A DNA stretch of 64,000 nucleotides from Herbidospora sakaeratensis (GTDB lineage Bacteria; Actinomycetota; Actinomycetes; Streptosporangiales; Streptosporangiaceae): the NCBI RefSeq assembly GCF_001570525.1, contig NZ_BBXC01000032.1, forward strand, positions 1-64,000. The letters run 5' to 3'. The notes beneath the pieces are model-generated. The model worked only from the letters and a program-made list of their open reading frames with translations. It did no database searches and was not told the origin of the DNA. The position numbers and the translations under genes are program-made. Below, piece by piece: positions 1 through 13,700 of this stretch; the first letter of the stretch is position 1, and each line of letters opens with the position of its first letter.

Positions 1-3000
1 GTCGCCGGGCGGGCCGCCACCAGCGCGGCCCGCGCGGAGCCCAGCGCCAGCCCGAACAGCGGCGCGCTCTGCCCCGCGCCTGCCGGCACCAGCCCGGCCC
101 GTCCGGAAGCCGGGTCCTCCTCCCTGGGGCCCCAGGCGAGCGCGACGCCCGGCAGCCCGAGCGTGGCGCGGTGGTGCGCGAGCGCGTCGAGGTAGGCGCC
201 GGTCGCGGCCCGCGCGCCCTGCCCCGTCCCGCCCAGCACCCCGGAGACGTGCGGGGTGAGCAGCGCGAACAGGTCGAGGTCGAGGCCGAGGGTCAGTTCG
301 TGCAGGTTCCAGGCCGCGTCACCGGCGCGGCGCAGCCCGGTGGTGAACTGCTCGGGTGTGTACGACGTGAGCACCGACTCCACATCGGCGTCGGCGACGT
401 GCACGACCCCCGTCAGCGGATGCTCCGCCGGGAGCAGCGCCAGCGCCTCGGCCAGCGACTCCCGGTCGGCCGCCCCGTCGGCGGCGACCAAGACGTCGGC
501 CCCCAGCTCCCGCAACCACCCGGCCAGCTCGGCGTCGCCCCCCACCAGGAGCAGCCGGTCGCGCCCGAGAACGGTGACCAGATGCTCGGCCGCCGCCGCG
601 GCGAGGTCGCCGGACCCCGAGACCAGAACGGTCCCCGCCCGCCGCCGCACCTCCGCCGGGAAGTCGGCCGGAGCGGCGGTGACCAGGCGCGGGACGTGCG
701 CGACCCCCTGCCGCAACGCGACCTGCGGCTCATCGAGCGCGAGGGCGGCGGGCAGCACACGGAGCGACGACTCGTGCCCGTCGAGGTCGATCAGGGAGAT
801 CCTGCCGGGATGCTCCGACTGGGCTGCCCGGACCAGCCCCCAGACGGGCGCGGGCGCGAGGTCCTGCACGTCGCCGGCGGCGACGGTGACGGCGTGCCGG
901 GTGACGATCACGAGCCGGGCGGCCGAGTCGCCGGCCAGCCAGTCGAGCAGGCGGGGCAGCAGGGTGCTCGCCGAGGTGACCGGAAGCAGCACGAACGCGG
1001 CGTCGTCGCCCGTATCGGGCTCGGCGAGACCGGGGATGCCCGGGGCCGCCACCGTGTAGGAGACGGCGGGTTCGGCGGGCAACGGCGTCTCGGGCCAGGT
1101 GAGGGTCAGGAACCGGTCGGGCCGCGCGTCGGCGGGCCGCACCCCGTCGAGCCGCCGCAACCTGACTGACTCGACCGTGGCGACCGGAGCACCGTCGGAG
1201 GTGGTGACGACGAGGGCGAACTCGTGTTCCCCGATGCGGGTGGCGTGCAGCCGGAGCGCGCCGGCTCCCGGCGTGTGCAGGACCGCCCCGCGCCACTCGG
1301 CCGGCACGGCCGCCGTGCCCGCCTCGGCGAGCAGCGGTTGCAGCGCGGCGGTGAGGAGGGCGGGGTGCAGGGCGTGCCGGGGAGAGTCGGCGACGACCGA
1401 GCCACTCACCTCGGCGAAGACCTCGTCGTCGCGACGCCACAGCCGGGTCAGGCCGCCGAAGGAGGCGCCCTGGTCATGCCCGGCAGCGGCCAGAGCCGCG
1501 TGAACCTCCGCCACGTCGACCTCAACCGCACCGGGTGGCGGCCAAGCCGGAGCCGTCGCGCCTGGCGGCGCTGGCGTGTCAGGGACGGTCGGCGGGGCGG
1601 AGACGGGCGGCGCAACCGACGCGGAAAGCGGAACCGGCGCGGTTGTCGCGGTCAATGCGCCGGAGGCGTGGCTGGTCCAGGGCACCTCCTCGGCGTCGCC
1701 GGGGCGTGCGTACAGGGTGAAGGGGCGCTCGCCTCGTTCGTCCGGTGGGCCGACGGTGAGCTGGAGGTCCACGCCGCCCTCGGCGGAAAGGGGCAGGGGT
1801 GGCCCTGCCGCCAGGTCCGCGACCGCCAGGCCGCCGAGGGCGTGCCCTGCCTGGAGGGCCAGGTCGAGGTAGGCGGCCGGGGGCAGCACCGGGGTGCCGT
1901 GGATGGTGTGCTCGGTCAGCCACGGGTGGATGCGGGCGGCGGCCCGTCCGGTCAGCAGGAGGGTGTCGGTCGCGAGGGTGGTCGAGGCGGGCAGCAGGGG
2001 ATGGCGGGTGGCGCGAAGTCCCAGGCTCTCGGGGTCGCCGGGGGCGGCGGCGTCCTCCAGCCAGTAGCGCTCGCGCTGGAAGGCGTAGGTCGGCAGGTCG
2101 GTGACGCCCTGCTCCGGCAGGTGCCAGTCCACGTCGTGACCGCCGGTCTTCAGCGCGGCCAGGTTGAGGTGGAACTGGTGCAGCGTGCCCTTGTCGCGGC
2201 GCAGGGTGCCGGTGACCAGGAGGGCGGGGTCGTCGACGGTGTCCTGGACGGGCGTCGTGAGAACGGGATGGGGGCTCGCCTCGACGAAGGTGGTGTAGCC
2301 GTCGTCGACGAGCCGTTCGAGGGTCTGGTGGAAGTGGACCGGGCGGGCGAGGTTGTCGAACCAGTACTCGGCGGTGAGGTCGGCGACCTCGGTGGTGACG
2401 GTCGAGTAGAGGGGGACGGCGGCGGGTTGCGGCCGGATGCCGTCGAGCAGGGCCAGGAGTTCGTCGCGGAGGCGGTGGACGTGGGGGCTGTGGGAGGCGT
2501 AGTCGACCGGGATCCTGCGGGCGTCGAGGGTGCCCAGCAGGTGGTCGAGTTGGGTGGCGTCGCCGGCGATGACGGTGGCGTTGGGGCTGTTGTGGGCGGC
2601 TATGTGCAGGTCGTCGTAGGGGGCGAGGTGGTCGGCCAGGGCGGCGGCGCTCTGTGCGACGGAGGCCATGCCGCCGGTTCCGGCCAGGGCGAGCAGCGCC
2701 TTCGACCGGAGGGTGACGATCTTGGCGGCGTCGTCGAGGGTGAGCGCCCCCGCGATGTGGGCGGCGGCGATCTCGCCCTGCGAGTGGCCGATGACCGCGT
2801 CCGGGCGCACGCCGTGGTGTTCCCACAGACGCGCCAGGCTGGTCATGACGGCGAACAACGCGGGCTGGATGACGTCCACCCGATCGATGGGCGGGCCGTT
2901 CAGCACGTCGATCAGGTTCCAGCCCGCATGGGCCTCGATCGCCCGCGAGGCGGCCCGCAGGTGCTCGGCGAACACGGGAGAGGTGGCCAGCAGGTCCCGG

Positions 3001-4739
3001 GCCATCCCGTCCCACTGGGACCCCTGACCCGGGAAGACGAAGACCACCTTCCCGCGCGGCGCCGCCACCCCCCTGACCAGGTTCGGGTGCGGGCGGTCCG
3101 TGGCAAGCGCGTCGAGGGTCGCGAACAAGGCGGCCCGGTCGTCCGCGACGGCCACGGCCCGGTGCGGGAGCGCGGCCCGTCCCGTGGCGAGGGTGGGCGC
3201 GATGTGCTCAGGTTCCAGGTCGGGCCGGGCGGCGAGGTGGTCGCGCAACCGCCGTGCCTGCGCCGCCAACGCCTCGGCATTGTGCGCCGACACCAACACC
3301 GGCACCGGGCCGGACGTTCCGGCGGATGTCCGGTCGCCGGGCGGGCTCTCCTCCAGAACGACATGGGCGTTGGTGCCGCTGATCCCGAACGACGACACCG
3401 CCGCGCGGCGGGGACGGTCGCCGGATCTGCCCCACGGCCGCGCCTCGGTCAGCAGGTTCACCGCGCCCGTCGACCAGTCGACGTGCGGGCTGGGCTCGTC
3501 CACGTGCAGCGTCTTCGGCAGCACGCCGTGCCGCATCGCGTGCACCATCTTGATGATGCCGCCGACCCCGGCCGCCGCCTGCGTGTGCCCGATGTTCGAC
3601 TTCAGCGACCCCAGCCAGGCCGGTTCCTCCCGCTCCTGCCCATAGGTCGCGAGCAGCGCCTGCGCCTCGATCGGGTCGCCGAGGCGGGTGCCCGTCCCGT
3701 GCGCCTCGACGGCGTCCACGTCAGCGGGCGACAGGCCCGCGTCGGCGAGGGCCGCGCGGATGACGCGCTGCTGGGCGGGACCGTTCGGGGCCGAGAGCTG
3801 GCCGCTGGTGCCGTCCTGGTTGACCGCGGTGCCGCGCACCACCGCCAGGACCGGGTGGCCGTTGCGGACCGCGTCCGACAACCGCTCGACCAGGAGCAGG
3901 CCGACGCCCTCGCCCCAGCCCGTGCCGTCGGCCGCCGCCGCGAACGCCTTGCAGCGGCCGTCGGGCGACAGGCCGCGCTGGCGGCTGAACTCGACGAACA
4001 GGCCGGGCGTGGCGATCACCGTCGCGCCGCCCGCGAGGGCCAGGTCGCATTCGCCGGCCCGCAGCGCGCGGACCGCCAGGTGCAGCGCCACCAGCGACGA
4101 CGAGCAGGCCGTGTCGATCGTGATGGCGGGACCGACCAGGCCGAGCACGTACGACAGGCGGCCCGAGGCGACCGAGCCCGCGCTGCCGGTGCCGATGTAG
4201 CCCTCCAGCTCCTCGGGCGCCTGCCTGATCCGGCCGCCGTAGTCGGCGTACATGACCCCCGCGAACACGCCCGTCCGGGAGCCGCGCGCCGACTCCGGGT
4301 CGATGCCGGCGCGTTCGAACGCCTCCCAGGCGGTCTCCAGCAGAAGCCGCTGCTGCGGGTCCATGCTGACCGCCTCGCGGGGGCTGATGCCGAAGAAGCT
4401 CGGGTCGAAGTCGGCGGCGTCGTGCAGGAAACCGCCTTCCTTCGTGTACGTCCGCCCGACGCGCGCCGGGTCGGGGTCGTACAACGCGGGGACGTCCCAG
4501 CCCCGGTCGGCGGGGAACGGCGAGATCGCGTCCACGCCCTCGGAGACGAGCCGCCACAGGTCCTCCGGCGAGCGCACGCCGCCCGGGTAGCGGCAGGCCA
4601 TGCCGACGATCGCGATCGGCTCGTGGCGGGCCGACTCGACCTCCGACAACCGCTGCCGGGTCTGCAGCAGGTCGCCGGTGACCCTCTTGAGGTAGTCGCG
4701 CAGCCGGGCCTCGGTGGCGCCGGTCGTCTCGGTGGTCAT
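1..4739 (-). CDS. abyB2: Modular type I PKS, first module KS-AT-DH(dead)-KR(dead); 3' end outside window
   Basis: Next PKS in the assembly line, read to residue about 1579 with no stop. Residues 1-40 form a coiled N-terminal docking helix of the DEBS type ([13 protein letters not shown]), so it should take the chain from the PKS just upstream, whose stop lies 7 nt before this ATG. KS at about 41-460 has catalytic Cys212 in DTACSSS. AT at about 567-890 has GHSQGE and YASH, the methylmalonyl-CoA signature. DH at about 927-1217 keeps HxxxGxxxxP (His944), but the partner Asp is Thr1130 (LLTAALQP) and YGPxF reads QGASF. The KR Rossmann loop is SGSGDLAA, the Tyr position is Arg1510, the Asn position Gly1514, and the Ser position His. 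Both reductive domains therefore look inactive and the module should leave a beta-ketone, as needed for the abyssomicin C7 ketone. The symbol is by analogy with the aby cluster; ACP and later modules are not visible. Confidence 0.93.
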   Translation of the reverse strand, partial: MTTETTGATEARLRDYLKRVTGDLLQTRQRLSEVESARHEPIAIVGMACRYPGGVRSPEDLWRLVSEGVDAISPFPADRGWDVPALYDPDPARVGRTYTKEGGFLHDAADFDPSFFGISPREAVSMDPQQRLLLETAWEAFERAGIDPESARGSRTGVFAGVMYADYGGRIRQAPEELEGYIGTGSAGSVASGRLSYVLGLVGPAITIDTACSSSLVALHLAVRALRAGECDLALAGGATVIATPGLFVEFSRQRGLSPDGRCKAFAAAADGTGWGEGVGLLLVERLSDAVRNGHPVLAVVRGTAVNQDGTSGQLSAPNGPAQQRVIRAALADAGLSPADVDAVEAHGTGTRLGDPIEAQALLATYGQEREEPAWLGSLKSNIGHTQAAAGVGGIIKMVHAMRHGVLPKTLHVDEPSPHVDWSTGAVNLLTEARPWGRSGDRPRRAAVSSFGISGTNAHVVLEESPPGDRTSAGTSGPVPVLVSAHNAEALAAQARRLRDHLAARPDLEPEHIAPTLATGRAALPHRAVAVADDRAALFATLDALATDRPHPNLVRGVAAPRGKVVFVFPGQGSQWDGMARDLLATSPVFAEHLRAASRAIEAHAGWNLIDVLNGPPIDRVDVIQPALFAVMTSLARLWEHHGVRPDAVIGHSQGEIAAAHIAGALTLDDAAKIVTLRSKALLALAGTGGMASVAQSAAALADHLAPYDDLHIAAHNSPNATVIAGDATQLDHLLGTLDARRIPVDYASHSPHVHRLRDELLALLDGIRPQPAAVPLYSTVTTEVADLTAEYWFDNLARPVHFHQTLERLVDDGYTTFVEASPHPVLTTPVQDTVDDPALLVTGTLRRDKGTLHQFHLNLAALKTGGHDVDWHLPEQGVTDLPTYAFQRERYWLEDAAAPGDPESLGLRATRHPLLPASTTLATDTLLLTGRAAARIHPWLTEHTIHGTPVLPPAAYLDLALQAGHALGGLAVADLAAGPPLPLSAEGGVDLQLTVGPPDERGERPFTLYARPGDAEEVPWTSHASGALTATTAPVPLSASVAPPVSAPPTVPDTPAPPGATAPAWPPPGAVEVDVAEVHAALAAAGHDQGASFGGLTRLWRRDDEVFAEVSGSVVADSPRHALHPALLTAALQPLLAEAGTAAVPAEWRGAVLHTPGAGALRLHATRIGEHEFALVVTTSDGAPVATVESVRLRRLDGVRPADARPDRFLTLTWPETPLPAEPAVSYTVAAPGIPGLAEPDTGDDAAFVLLPVTSASTLLPRLLDWLAGDSAARLVIVTRHAVTVAAGDVQDLAPAPVWGLVRAAQSEHPGRISLIDLDGHESSLRVLPAALALDEPQVALRQGVAHVPRLVTAAPADFPAEVRRRAGTVLVSGSGDLAAAAAEHLVTVLGRDRLLLVGGDAELAGWLRELGADVLVAADGAADRESLAEALALLPAEHPLTGVVHVADADVESVLTSYTPEQFTTGLRRAGDAAWNLHELTLGLDLDLFALLTPHVSGVLGGTGQGARAATGAYLDALAHHRATLGLPGVALAWGPREEDPASGRAGLVPAGAGQSAPLFGLALGSARAALVAARPA

Positions 4740-4746
4740 CGCGCCA

Positions 4747-7700
4747 TCACCTCTCCTCGTGGTCGGAACCGAGTTGCGTGTCGATGAGCTGGAAGAGTTC
4801 CTCGTCGGTGGCGTCGCGGACGACGTCCACCGGGCCGGGGGCCGGTGTCGTGGGGGCCGGGGCCGGGGCCGGGGGCGTGCCGCCGGGGAGCCGGAGGGCG
4901 AGTTCGCCGTGCAGGTGGGCGGCGAGCGCGGTGGGGGTCGGATGGTCGAACAGGAGCGTGGCGGGCAGCCGCAGCCCGGTCTCCACCGCGAGCCGGTTGC
5001 GCAGCTCGACGGCCGTCAGCGAGTCGAAGCCGAGGTCGAGCAGGCCGCGCTCCGACGGCACGGTCCGCCCCGACGGCAGCCGCAGCACGTCGGCGACCAC
5101 GTCCCGCACCCGCTTCAGCGCGAGCCCCGGCCGGTCGGCGATCGGCGCGCCGGTCAACGTCCTGACCAGCGGCGGAACACCCTCCTCCCGCTTCGCGGCC
5201 GGGGGTCTGGCGGCCACGAGGCGCGGCAGCCGCTCGAACCGGGCCGCGACCACGGCCGGGACGCCGCCCGCGAGCGCGGCGTCGAACAGGGCCAGCGCGT
5301 CGCCGGAGTCGAGCGGGGCGACGCCCGTGCGGGCGATCCTGGCCAGCTCGGCCGCGCCGAGCCCGCCCGCCAGGCCGCCCTCCTGCGCCCACAACCCCCA
5401 GGCGATGGACGTCGCGGGCAGCCCCAACGCGTGCCGGTGCCCCGCGAGGGCGTCGAGATAGGTGTTGGCGGCGGCGTAGTTCGCCTGCCCGGCGTTGCCG
5501 ATGACCCCGGCGACCGAGGAGAACACCACGAACGCGTCGAGCGGCCGGTGCCGGGTGAAATGGTGCAGGAAGTGCGCGGCGTCGGCCTTGGCGGTCAGCA
5601 CGGAGTGCAGCCGTCCGGGCGTGAGGTCGGTGACGGTCGTGTCGTCGAGCACGGCGGCGGCGTGCACGACCGCGCTGAGCGGCCGGTCGGCCGGGACGCC
5701 GTCGAGCAGCCGCCGCAACGCCACGGGGTCGCCGGTGTCGCAGGCCGCCACGACGGGCTCCGCGCCCAGCTCGGTCAGCCGCCGAACCAGATCGGCCGCG
5801 CCCGGGGCGGCCGGGCCGCGCCTGCTGACGAGCAGCAGGTGCCGCACGCCGTACCGGGTGACGAGATGCTCGGCCAGCAGCGCCCCGAGCGCGCCGGTGG
5901 CCCCGGTCAGCAGCACGGTCCCGTAGGCCCGGATCGGCGCGGGGTCCGTGCGCACCGGGACGGGGGCCAGCGCGGGCAGGTAGGCCCCGCCGTTCCGGAG
6001 GGCGACCTGGGGTTCCCGCAGCGCCAGCGCCACCCCGGGGTCGGCCGAGCCGTCGGTGTCGACGAGCACGAACCGGCCGGGATGCTCGGTCTCCGCCGTG
6101 CGCACCAGCCCCCACAACGCCGACTGGGCCAGCCCCGTGACGGGGTCGCCGTCGAGCACCCCGACCGCGTGGTGAGTCAGCACCGCGAGCCGGCCCGGCG
6201 CGTTCTTCTCCAGCCAGGCCTGGACGACCTCCAGCACCGCCGAGGTGACCGGCCCGTAGCCGGTGCCGCGCACGTCGAGCACCACGTCACCGGTCCCGGG
6301 CGCACGCAGGTGGTCGAGCGCCTCCCCGGCCGAGCGCAGCAGCGTGTAATGCGCGGCGGCGGGGCTCGACGTCCGGGTCCAGGCCACGCGGTGCAGCCCG
6401 CCCGACCGTTTCACCTGCACGGCCAGCTCGCCCTCCAGGACGACGCCGCCGTCGGGATTCCACACGAACAGGGCGAACCGGTCGCCGCCCTTCGGGGTCA
6501 GCCGCGCCCGGACGGTCTCGGCCGCCGGTTCGCCGCGCCGCACACCGGTCCACGAGAACGGCAACCGCACGGTGTCGCCGGCCAGCGCGAGCGGATGCAG
6601 GACGGCGTCGAACAGCACGGGATCGAAGCCCACCTCACCCCGGGTGACCTCGGCGAACAGGTCGTCGCCGTGCCGCCAGGCGGCGCGCAGGTTCCGGAAG
6701 GCGGGGCCGTAGCCGTAGCCGAGGGCGGCCAGCCGCTCGTAGGCGCCGTCGACGTCGACCGGCTCGCCGGGCGGCCACGCCTGCGGCGCCGCCGGTTCTC
6801 GCGGGCTGTCCCCGGTGAGGTGGCCGGAGGCGTGGGTGGTCCACGTGCCGCCGGGCGCGTCGTCGCGGGAGTGCACGGTCACGGCCCGCCGCCCGTCGGG
6901 CCCCGGCGCGGCGACCGCGACCTGGACGACGACCGCCCCCTCGACGGGGAGCGGCGCGAGCAGCGTGAGCTCCTCGACGACCGGCGCGCCTGCGCGGTCG
7001 CCCGCGTGCAGGGCCAGGTCGAGCAGGGCCGTGGCCGGGAGCAGGGGCGTGCCCGCGATGGCGTGGTCGGCCAGCCAGGGATGGCTGTGGACGGACAACC
7101 GCCCGGTGAGCACGATTCCATCGCCCGCCAGGTCGACGGCGGAGGTGAGCAGCGGGTGGCCGGGGTCGTCGTGGCCGGCCGGGCGCACGGGCGGCGGGTT
7201 GAGCCAGTAGCGCTCCCGCTGGAAGGGGTAGGTGGGCAGGTCGACGGGGCTCGTGGTGCCGGGTGTTTTCCAGTCGACGTGGACGCCGGTGGTGTGGAGG
7301 GTGGCGAGGAGCCGGGTGAGGTCCTCGGGCTGACCACGGCGGAGGGTGGGGTGGGCGTCGTGGTCGGGGAGGAGGGCGGTGAGGACGGCGTCGGGCCCGA
7401 TTTCGACGAAGGTGTGGATGTCGGTGAGGGTGGTGATGGCGTCGGTGAAGCGGATGGGTTCGCGGACGTGCCTGACCCAGTGATCAGGGTTGTTGAGCCC
7501 GCCGAGTTGTCCGGTCCGGTCGGAGACGATGGGGATGGTCGGCTCGGTGAAGTGCAGCGTGTCGAGGACCTGTCGGAACTGGTCGAGCATGGGTTCCATC
7601 AGGGGTGAGTGGAAGGCGTGGCTGACGGTCAGCCTCTTCACCTTCGCGCCCTGGGCGCGGTGGATGACCTGCTCGACGGCCTCATGAGTGCCGGAGACGA

Positions 7701-10700
7701 CGGTGGCATGCGGGCCGTTGATCGCGGCGAGTGAGATGTGGTCGCTGAGCCCATCCAGGAGCTCCAACGCGGCGGCCTCGCCGATCGAAAGCGCCGCCAT
7801 CGCCCCGCCGGGTGGGAGTTCTTGCATGAGCTGGGCGCGGGCGGTGACGAGTGTGGCGGCGTCGGCCAGGTTGAGGACTCCGGCGATGTGGGCGGCGGCG
7901 ATGGAGCCGACCGAGTGTCCGAGCACGGCGTCGGGCCGCAGTCCGTGGTGTTCCAGCAGCCGGTAGAGAGCGGTTTGCAGCGCGAAGAGGGCGGGCTGGG
8001 TGTAACGGGTCTGGTTGAGCAGTTCGCCGCCGGTGAAGATGATCTCTTTGAGCCCGGGTTCCAGCACGGCGAGCACCTCGTCGAAGGCGGCGGCGAAGAC
8101 CGGTTCGGCCTTGTAGAGCTCACGCCCCATCCCGGGCCGCTGGCTGCCCTGCCCGGTGAATAGGAACGCCGTCTTCGGCTCGGTGGCCTCCCCCGTGACC
8201 AGCGCGGGGTGCCCGTCGCCGTCGGCCAGAGCCGTCAGCGCGGCCAGCACCTGGGCCCGGTCCTCGGTGACGACGGCCGCCCGGTGGGCCAGCGCGGCCC
8301 GGCCGGTGGCGAGCGTGCGGGCGGTCGCGGCGAGGTCGGGCGCGGGATCGGCGGCGAGGTGGTCGTGCAGGAGACGCGCCTGCGCCCGCAGCGCCTCCGG
8401 GCTGTGCGCCGACAGGAGCAGCGGTCCAGGCACCACGTCGGGCGTGACGTCGGGCTCCAGCACCACATGAGGCTTGGTCCCGGCGGGCTGCGGCTCCTCC
8501 AGGACTACATGGGCGTTGGTGTCGGCGGGCTGCGGTCCCTCCAGGGCTACATGGGCGTTGGTGCTGGCGGGCTGCGGCTCCTTCAGGGCTACCTGCGTGT
8601 TGGTGCTGGCGGGCTGCGGTCCCTTCAGGGCTACCTGCGTGTTGGTGCTGGCGGGCTGCGGTCCCTGCAGGGCTACATGGGCGTTGGTGTCGGCGGGCTG
8701 CGGTTCCTCCAGGACCACGTGGGCGTTGGTGCCGCTGATGCCGAACGACGAGACGGCGGCCCGGCGTCGCCGGTTCGGGTCGGGCGACCAGGTGACGGGC
8801 TCGGTGAGCAGCTGGACCGCGCCGCTCTCCCAGTCGACGTGCGGGGTGGGCTCGTCCACGTGCAGGGTGCGGGGGAGCAGGCCGTGCCGCATTGACTGGA
8901 CCATCTTGATGATGCCGCCGACCCCGGCCGCCGCCTGCGTGTGCCCGAGGTTCGACTTCAGCGAGCCCAGCCAGGCGGGCCGGTCCCGGTCCTGCCCGTA
9001 GGTGGCGAGGAGGGCTTGAGCCTCGATGGGGTCGCCGAGGCGGGTGCCGGTGCCGTGGGCCTCGACGGCGTCGACGTCGGCAGCGGTCAGGCCGGCGTTG
9101 GCGAGCGCCTGGCGGATGACCCGTTCCTGCGAGGGGCCGTTGGGTGCGGTCAGGCCGTTGGAGGCGCCGTCCTGGTTGACCGCCGTGCCCCGGACCACGG
9201 CCAGAATCGGGTGGCCGTTGCGGCGCGCCTCGGAGAGGCGTTCGACCAGGAGCAGGCCCGCGCCCTCCGACCAGCCGGTGCCGTCGGCGGCCGCCGCGAA
9301 CGCCTTGCAGCGGCCGTCGGGGGAGAGTCCGCGCTGGCGGCTGAACTCCACGAACGTCGCGGGGCTGGCCATCACCGTCACCCCACCCGCCAAGGCGAGG
9401 TCGCACTCGCCCTGCCGCAACGCCTGGACGGCCAGGTGCAGCGCCACCAGCGAGGAGGAGCAGGCCGTGTCGACGGTGACGGCCGGGCCCTCCAGCCCGA
9501 ACGTGTACGCCACCCGCCCCGACGCCACGCTCCCCGCGCTGCCGCTGACCAGGTATCCCTCGAAACCATCGGGCGCTTGGGCGGCCTGGTGCAGGCGGGC
9601 GCCGTAGTCGTTGTACATGACCCCGGCGAACACGCCCGTGCGCGAGCCGCGCAGCGTGCCGGGGTCGATGCCGGCCCGCTCGAACGTCTCCCACGCCGTC
9701 TCCAGCAACAACCGCTGTTGCGGGTCGATCGCGGCCGCCTCCCGGGGGCTGATGCCGAAGAACCCGGCGTCGAACCCGGCGGCGTCGTACAGGAAACCGC
9801 CGTCACGGGCGTAGCTGGTGCCGGGGGAGGCGGGGTCCGGGTCGTACAGGGACGCGAGATCCCAGCCCCGGTCGGCGGGGAAGGGGCCGACGGCGTCGAC
9901 GCCGTCGGCGACGAGCCGCCACAGGTCCTCCGGCGAGGCCACTCCGCCGGGGTAGCGGCAGGCCATCGCGACGATCGCGATCGGGTCGTCGTCGGCCCGC
10001 GTCACCGGGGCGCCCGCCGCCGGCTGGGGCGTCTCGTCGGCGAGCCGCGAGCCCAGCCAGGTCGCGAGGGCGGCCGGGGTCGGGTGGTCGAAGACCAGGG
10101 TGGTGGGCAGTTTCACGCCGACGGCGGCGCTCAGCCGGTTGCGCAGGTCGACGGCGGCCAGCGAGTCGAAGCCCAGGTCGGTGAAGGCGCGCCCGGCCGC
10201 GACGGGCTCGGCCGACGCGTGCCCGAGCACGGTCGCGGCGGTCTCCCTGACCAGGCCGAGCAGGTCGGTCGCCGCGCGGCGTGGCGCGGGTACCGCCTGC
10301 CGCCGCGGCACGAGCGACCGCAACGGCGGCGGCACCGGCGCGGTCACCGCCTTCGTGTCGAGGCGGGCCGTCACGACCACGGGACGGTCGGCCCATTCGG
10401 TCCGCAAAGCCGCGTCGAACAGGGTCAGCGCGTCGTCGCGGGAGAGCGGCGCGACGCCGGTCCGGGCCAGCCGGGCCAGGTCGGCCGCCGACAGGTGGGA
10501 CGCCATGCCGTCGTCCTGCTCCCACAGGCCCCACGCGAGCGAGGTGGCGGGCAGGCCGAGCGCGTGGCGGTGGGCGGCCAGCGCGTCGAGGTAGGCGTTG
10601 GCGGCGGCGTAGTTGGCTTGCCCGGCCGTGCCGATGGTGCCGGTGATGGACGAGAACAGCACGAACGCGTCGAGATCACGGGTGAGGCGGCTCAGGTGGC

Positions 10701-13700
10701 CGGCCCCGTCGGCCTTGGCCGACAGGACGGCGCGCAGCCGCTCCGGCGTCAGGTCGGCGATCGTCGTGTCGTCGAGCACGGCCGCCGTGTGGATCACGGC
10801 GGTGACCGGCCGGTCGGCGAGCAGCCGGGCCAGCGCGTCGCCGTCGGCGAGGTCGCAGGCGACCAGTTCCGGGACGCCGCCGAGGGTAGCCAGCCGGTCG
10901 AGCAGGTCGCGGGCGCCGGGCGCGTCCGGGCCGCGCCTGCTGACCAGCAGCAGGTTCCTGACCCCGTGCTGGACGACGAGGTGCTCGGCGACGAGCCCGC
11001 CGAGCGACCCGGTCGCGCCGGTGATCAGCACGGTCCCGTCCGGCCGCAGCCGGCTCGCCCCCGCGCCGACGCCGATCCTGGTCAGGCGGGGCACCAGCAC
11101 CCGCCCGTCGCGGAGGGCGAACTGCGGTTCGTCCAGGGCCAGCGCGGCGGCCAGCGCCCGGTCGGAGGCGGCCGTGCCGTCGGTGTCGACCAGCACGAAC
11201 CTGCCCGGGTGCTCGCTCTGCGCGCTGCGCACCAGGCCCCAGGCGGCGGCCTGGCCCGGCTGCTCCACCGGCTCGCCGCCTCGGGTGGCGACCGCGCGGC
11301 TGGTGACGAGGGCCAGCCGGGGCGCGTCGCCGGACAACCGGGCCTGGACCAGCCCGAGCGCCCATTCAGCCGCCTCGGCGGACGGGGCCTGAACGAGGTC
11401 GGTCTCCTCGGAGACGCTCGCCGGGAGCGGGACGGGCCGCCAGGTGAGCTCGTAGGCGGGCGCCGATTTCGCGCCGGCGCGTAGGACCACCGACGCGATC
11501 GAGGCGACCGGGCGGCCCGCTTCGTCCCAGAGCGTCAGCGCCGCGCCGTCCCGGTCGTCCAGGTCGATGCGGACCCGGACCGCCGACGCCCCCGAGGCGT
11601 GCAGCCGCACACCCGACCAGGAGAACGGCAGCCGCAACCCCGCGCCGTCGCCGGTGACGGGCAGCGGGTGCAGCGCCGCGTCGAGCAGCGCGGGATGCAG
11701 CCCGAACCGGGCGTCGCCGGGGAGGTCGAGCACGACCTCGGTGAAGATCGTGCGGCCCGACCGCCAGGCCGCCCGGACGTTCCGGAACGCGGGCCCGTAG
11801 TCGTAGCCGAGGTCGGCGAGGGCGGTGTACCAGGCGGGCACGTCCACCGGCTCGGCCCCGGCGGGCGGCCAGGTCTCCGGCGCGGCGGCCGGGTCGGCGG
11901 CGGTCGTGGTGAGGTGGCCGGAGGCGTGCCGCGTCCACGGCTCGTCGCCGTTCCTGGCGTGCACGGCGAACGCGCGCCGCCCGTCGTCGCCCGCCGGTTC
12001 CACCAGCACCTGGAACCGGGCCGGGAGCGGCAGGGGCGCTTCGAGGGTCAGTTCGTCGACGACCGGGACCCCCGCGTGCGCGCCCGCCTGGAGCGCCGCC
12101 TCGGCGAGGAACGCCCCCGGGAGCGGGGTGCCGCCCGCGACGCGGTGGTCGGCCAGCCACGGGTGCGCGCCCTCCGACAACCGGCCCGCGAGCAGCACGC
12201 CGCCGTCGCCCAGCTCGGTGACCTGCTCGAACAGGCTCTCGGCCGGAGTGGCGTCGAGCCAGTAGCGGGCCCGCTGGAAGGCATAGGTCGGCAGGTCGGC
12301 CGGTGGGCCGCCGCCCTCGACGAGCCGGGCGGGGTCGAGCGGGGTGCCCTTCGTGTACGCCGCCACGATCGCCGCCGACACGGTGTGGGGTTCGGCGTGG
12401 TCGCGGCGCAGCAGCGGGATCCCGTCGCCGGCGAGCGCGCTCAGCACGGCGTCGGGCCCCAGTTCGAGGATCGTGCTGACGTCGTGGTCGCGCAGCACCG
12501 TCACCGCGTCGTGGAACCGGACCGTCCGCCGGATCTGCCCGGCCCAGTACGCCGGGTCGGCGAGCTCCTCCGCCGTCGCGATCCGGCCGGTGACCGTGCT
12601 GACGATCGGCACGGCCGGGGCGCGGTAGGCGAGGGTGGCCGCCACGGCGTGGAACTCGTCCAGGACCGAATCCATGTGCGGCGAGTGGAAGGCGTGGCTG
12701 ACCTTCAGCGGCCGCACCCGGCGGCCCTGTTCGGCGAACCGCGCCGCGACCGCCCGCGCCGCCGGGGCGTCGCCCGCGACGACGACGGCCCGCGCGCCGT
12801 TGACCGAGGCCAGGTCGACGCCCTCGGTGAGATGGGGCCGGATCTCCTCCTCGGTGGCCTCGACGGCGATCATCGCGCCGCCCGCCGGGGCGGCGTGCAT
12901 GAGCCGGGCGCGGGCGGTGACCAGCGTGGCGGCGTCGGCGAGGTCGAGCACCCCGGCGACGTGGGCGGCGGTGACCTCGCCGATGGAGTGCCCGGCGAGC
13001 AGGTCGGGCCGCAGGCCGAGGTGGTCGAGGAACCGGAAGAGGGCGGTCTCCAGGGCGAAGAGCGCGGGCTGGGTGTGCCGGGTCTCGTCGAGCAGCGCGG
13101 AGCCGGTGAAGACGATCTCCTTGAGCCCGGGTTCCAGCACCGCGAGCACGTCGTCGAAGGCGGCGGCGAAGACGGGTTCGGCCTCGTAGAGCTCGCGGCC
13201 CATGCCGGGCCGCTGGCTGCCCTGCCCGGTGAACAGGAACGTGGTGCGCGGCCGGGCCACGGCCTCCCCGCGCGTGACGGCCGGGTGCTCCCCGCCGTCG
13301 GCCAGCACGCCGAGCGCCGCGAGCAGCCCGTCCCGGTCGGTCGCCACGATCCCGGCGCGGTGCGGCAGGTGCGCCCGACCGGTGGCCAGCGCGTGCCCGA
13401 CGGCCCGCGGTTCGAGCTCGGGTCGGCCGGTGAGATGGTCGCGCAGCCGCCTGGCCTGCGCCCGCAGGGCGTCGGGGTGGTGGGCCGACAGCAGGACCGG
13501 CACCGGCCCGGCCGCCCGGTCGTCCGCCGGACTGAGCGTTTGCTCCGGTTCTTCGAGGATGACGTGGGCGTTGGTGCCGCTGATGCCGAACGACGACACG
13601 GCCGCGCGGCGGGGCCGGGCGTCGTGCCGGTCCCACGGCCGGGCGTCGGTGAGCAGGCGGACCGCGCCGCTTTCCCAGTCGACGTGCGGGGTCGGCTCGT

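Noticed and set aside
8464-8733. Regular repeats suggestive of a CRISPR array
   Set aside because: The 42-bp units are contiguous with no unique spacers, stay in frame and encode a KS-derived peptide inside the PKS.
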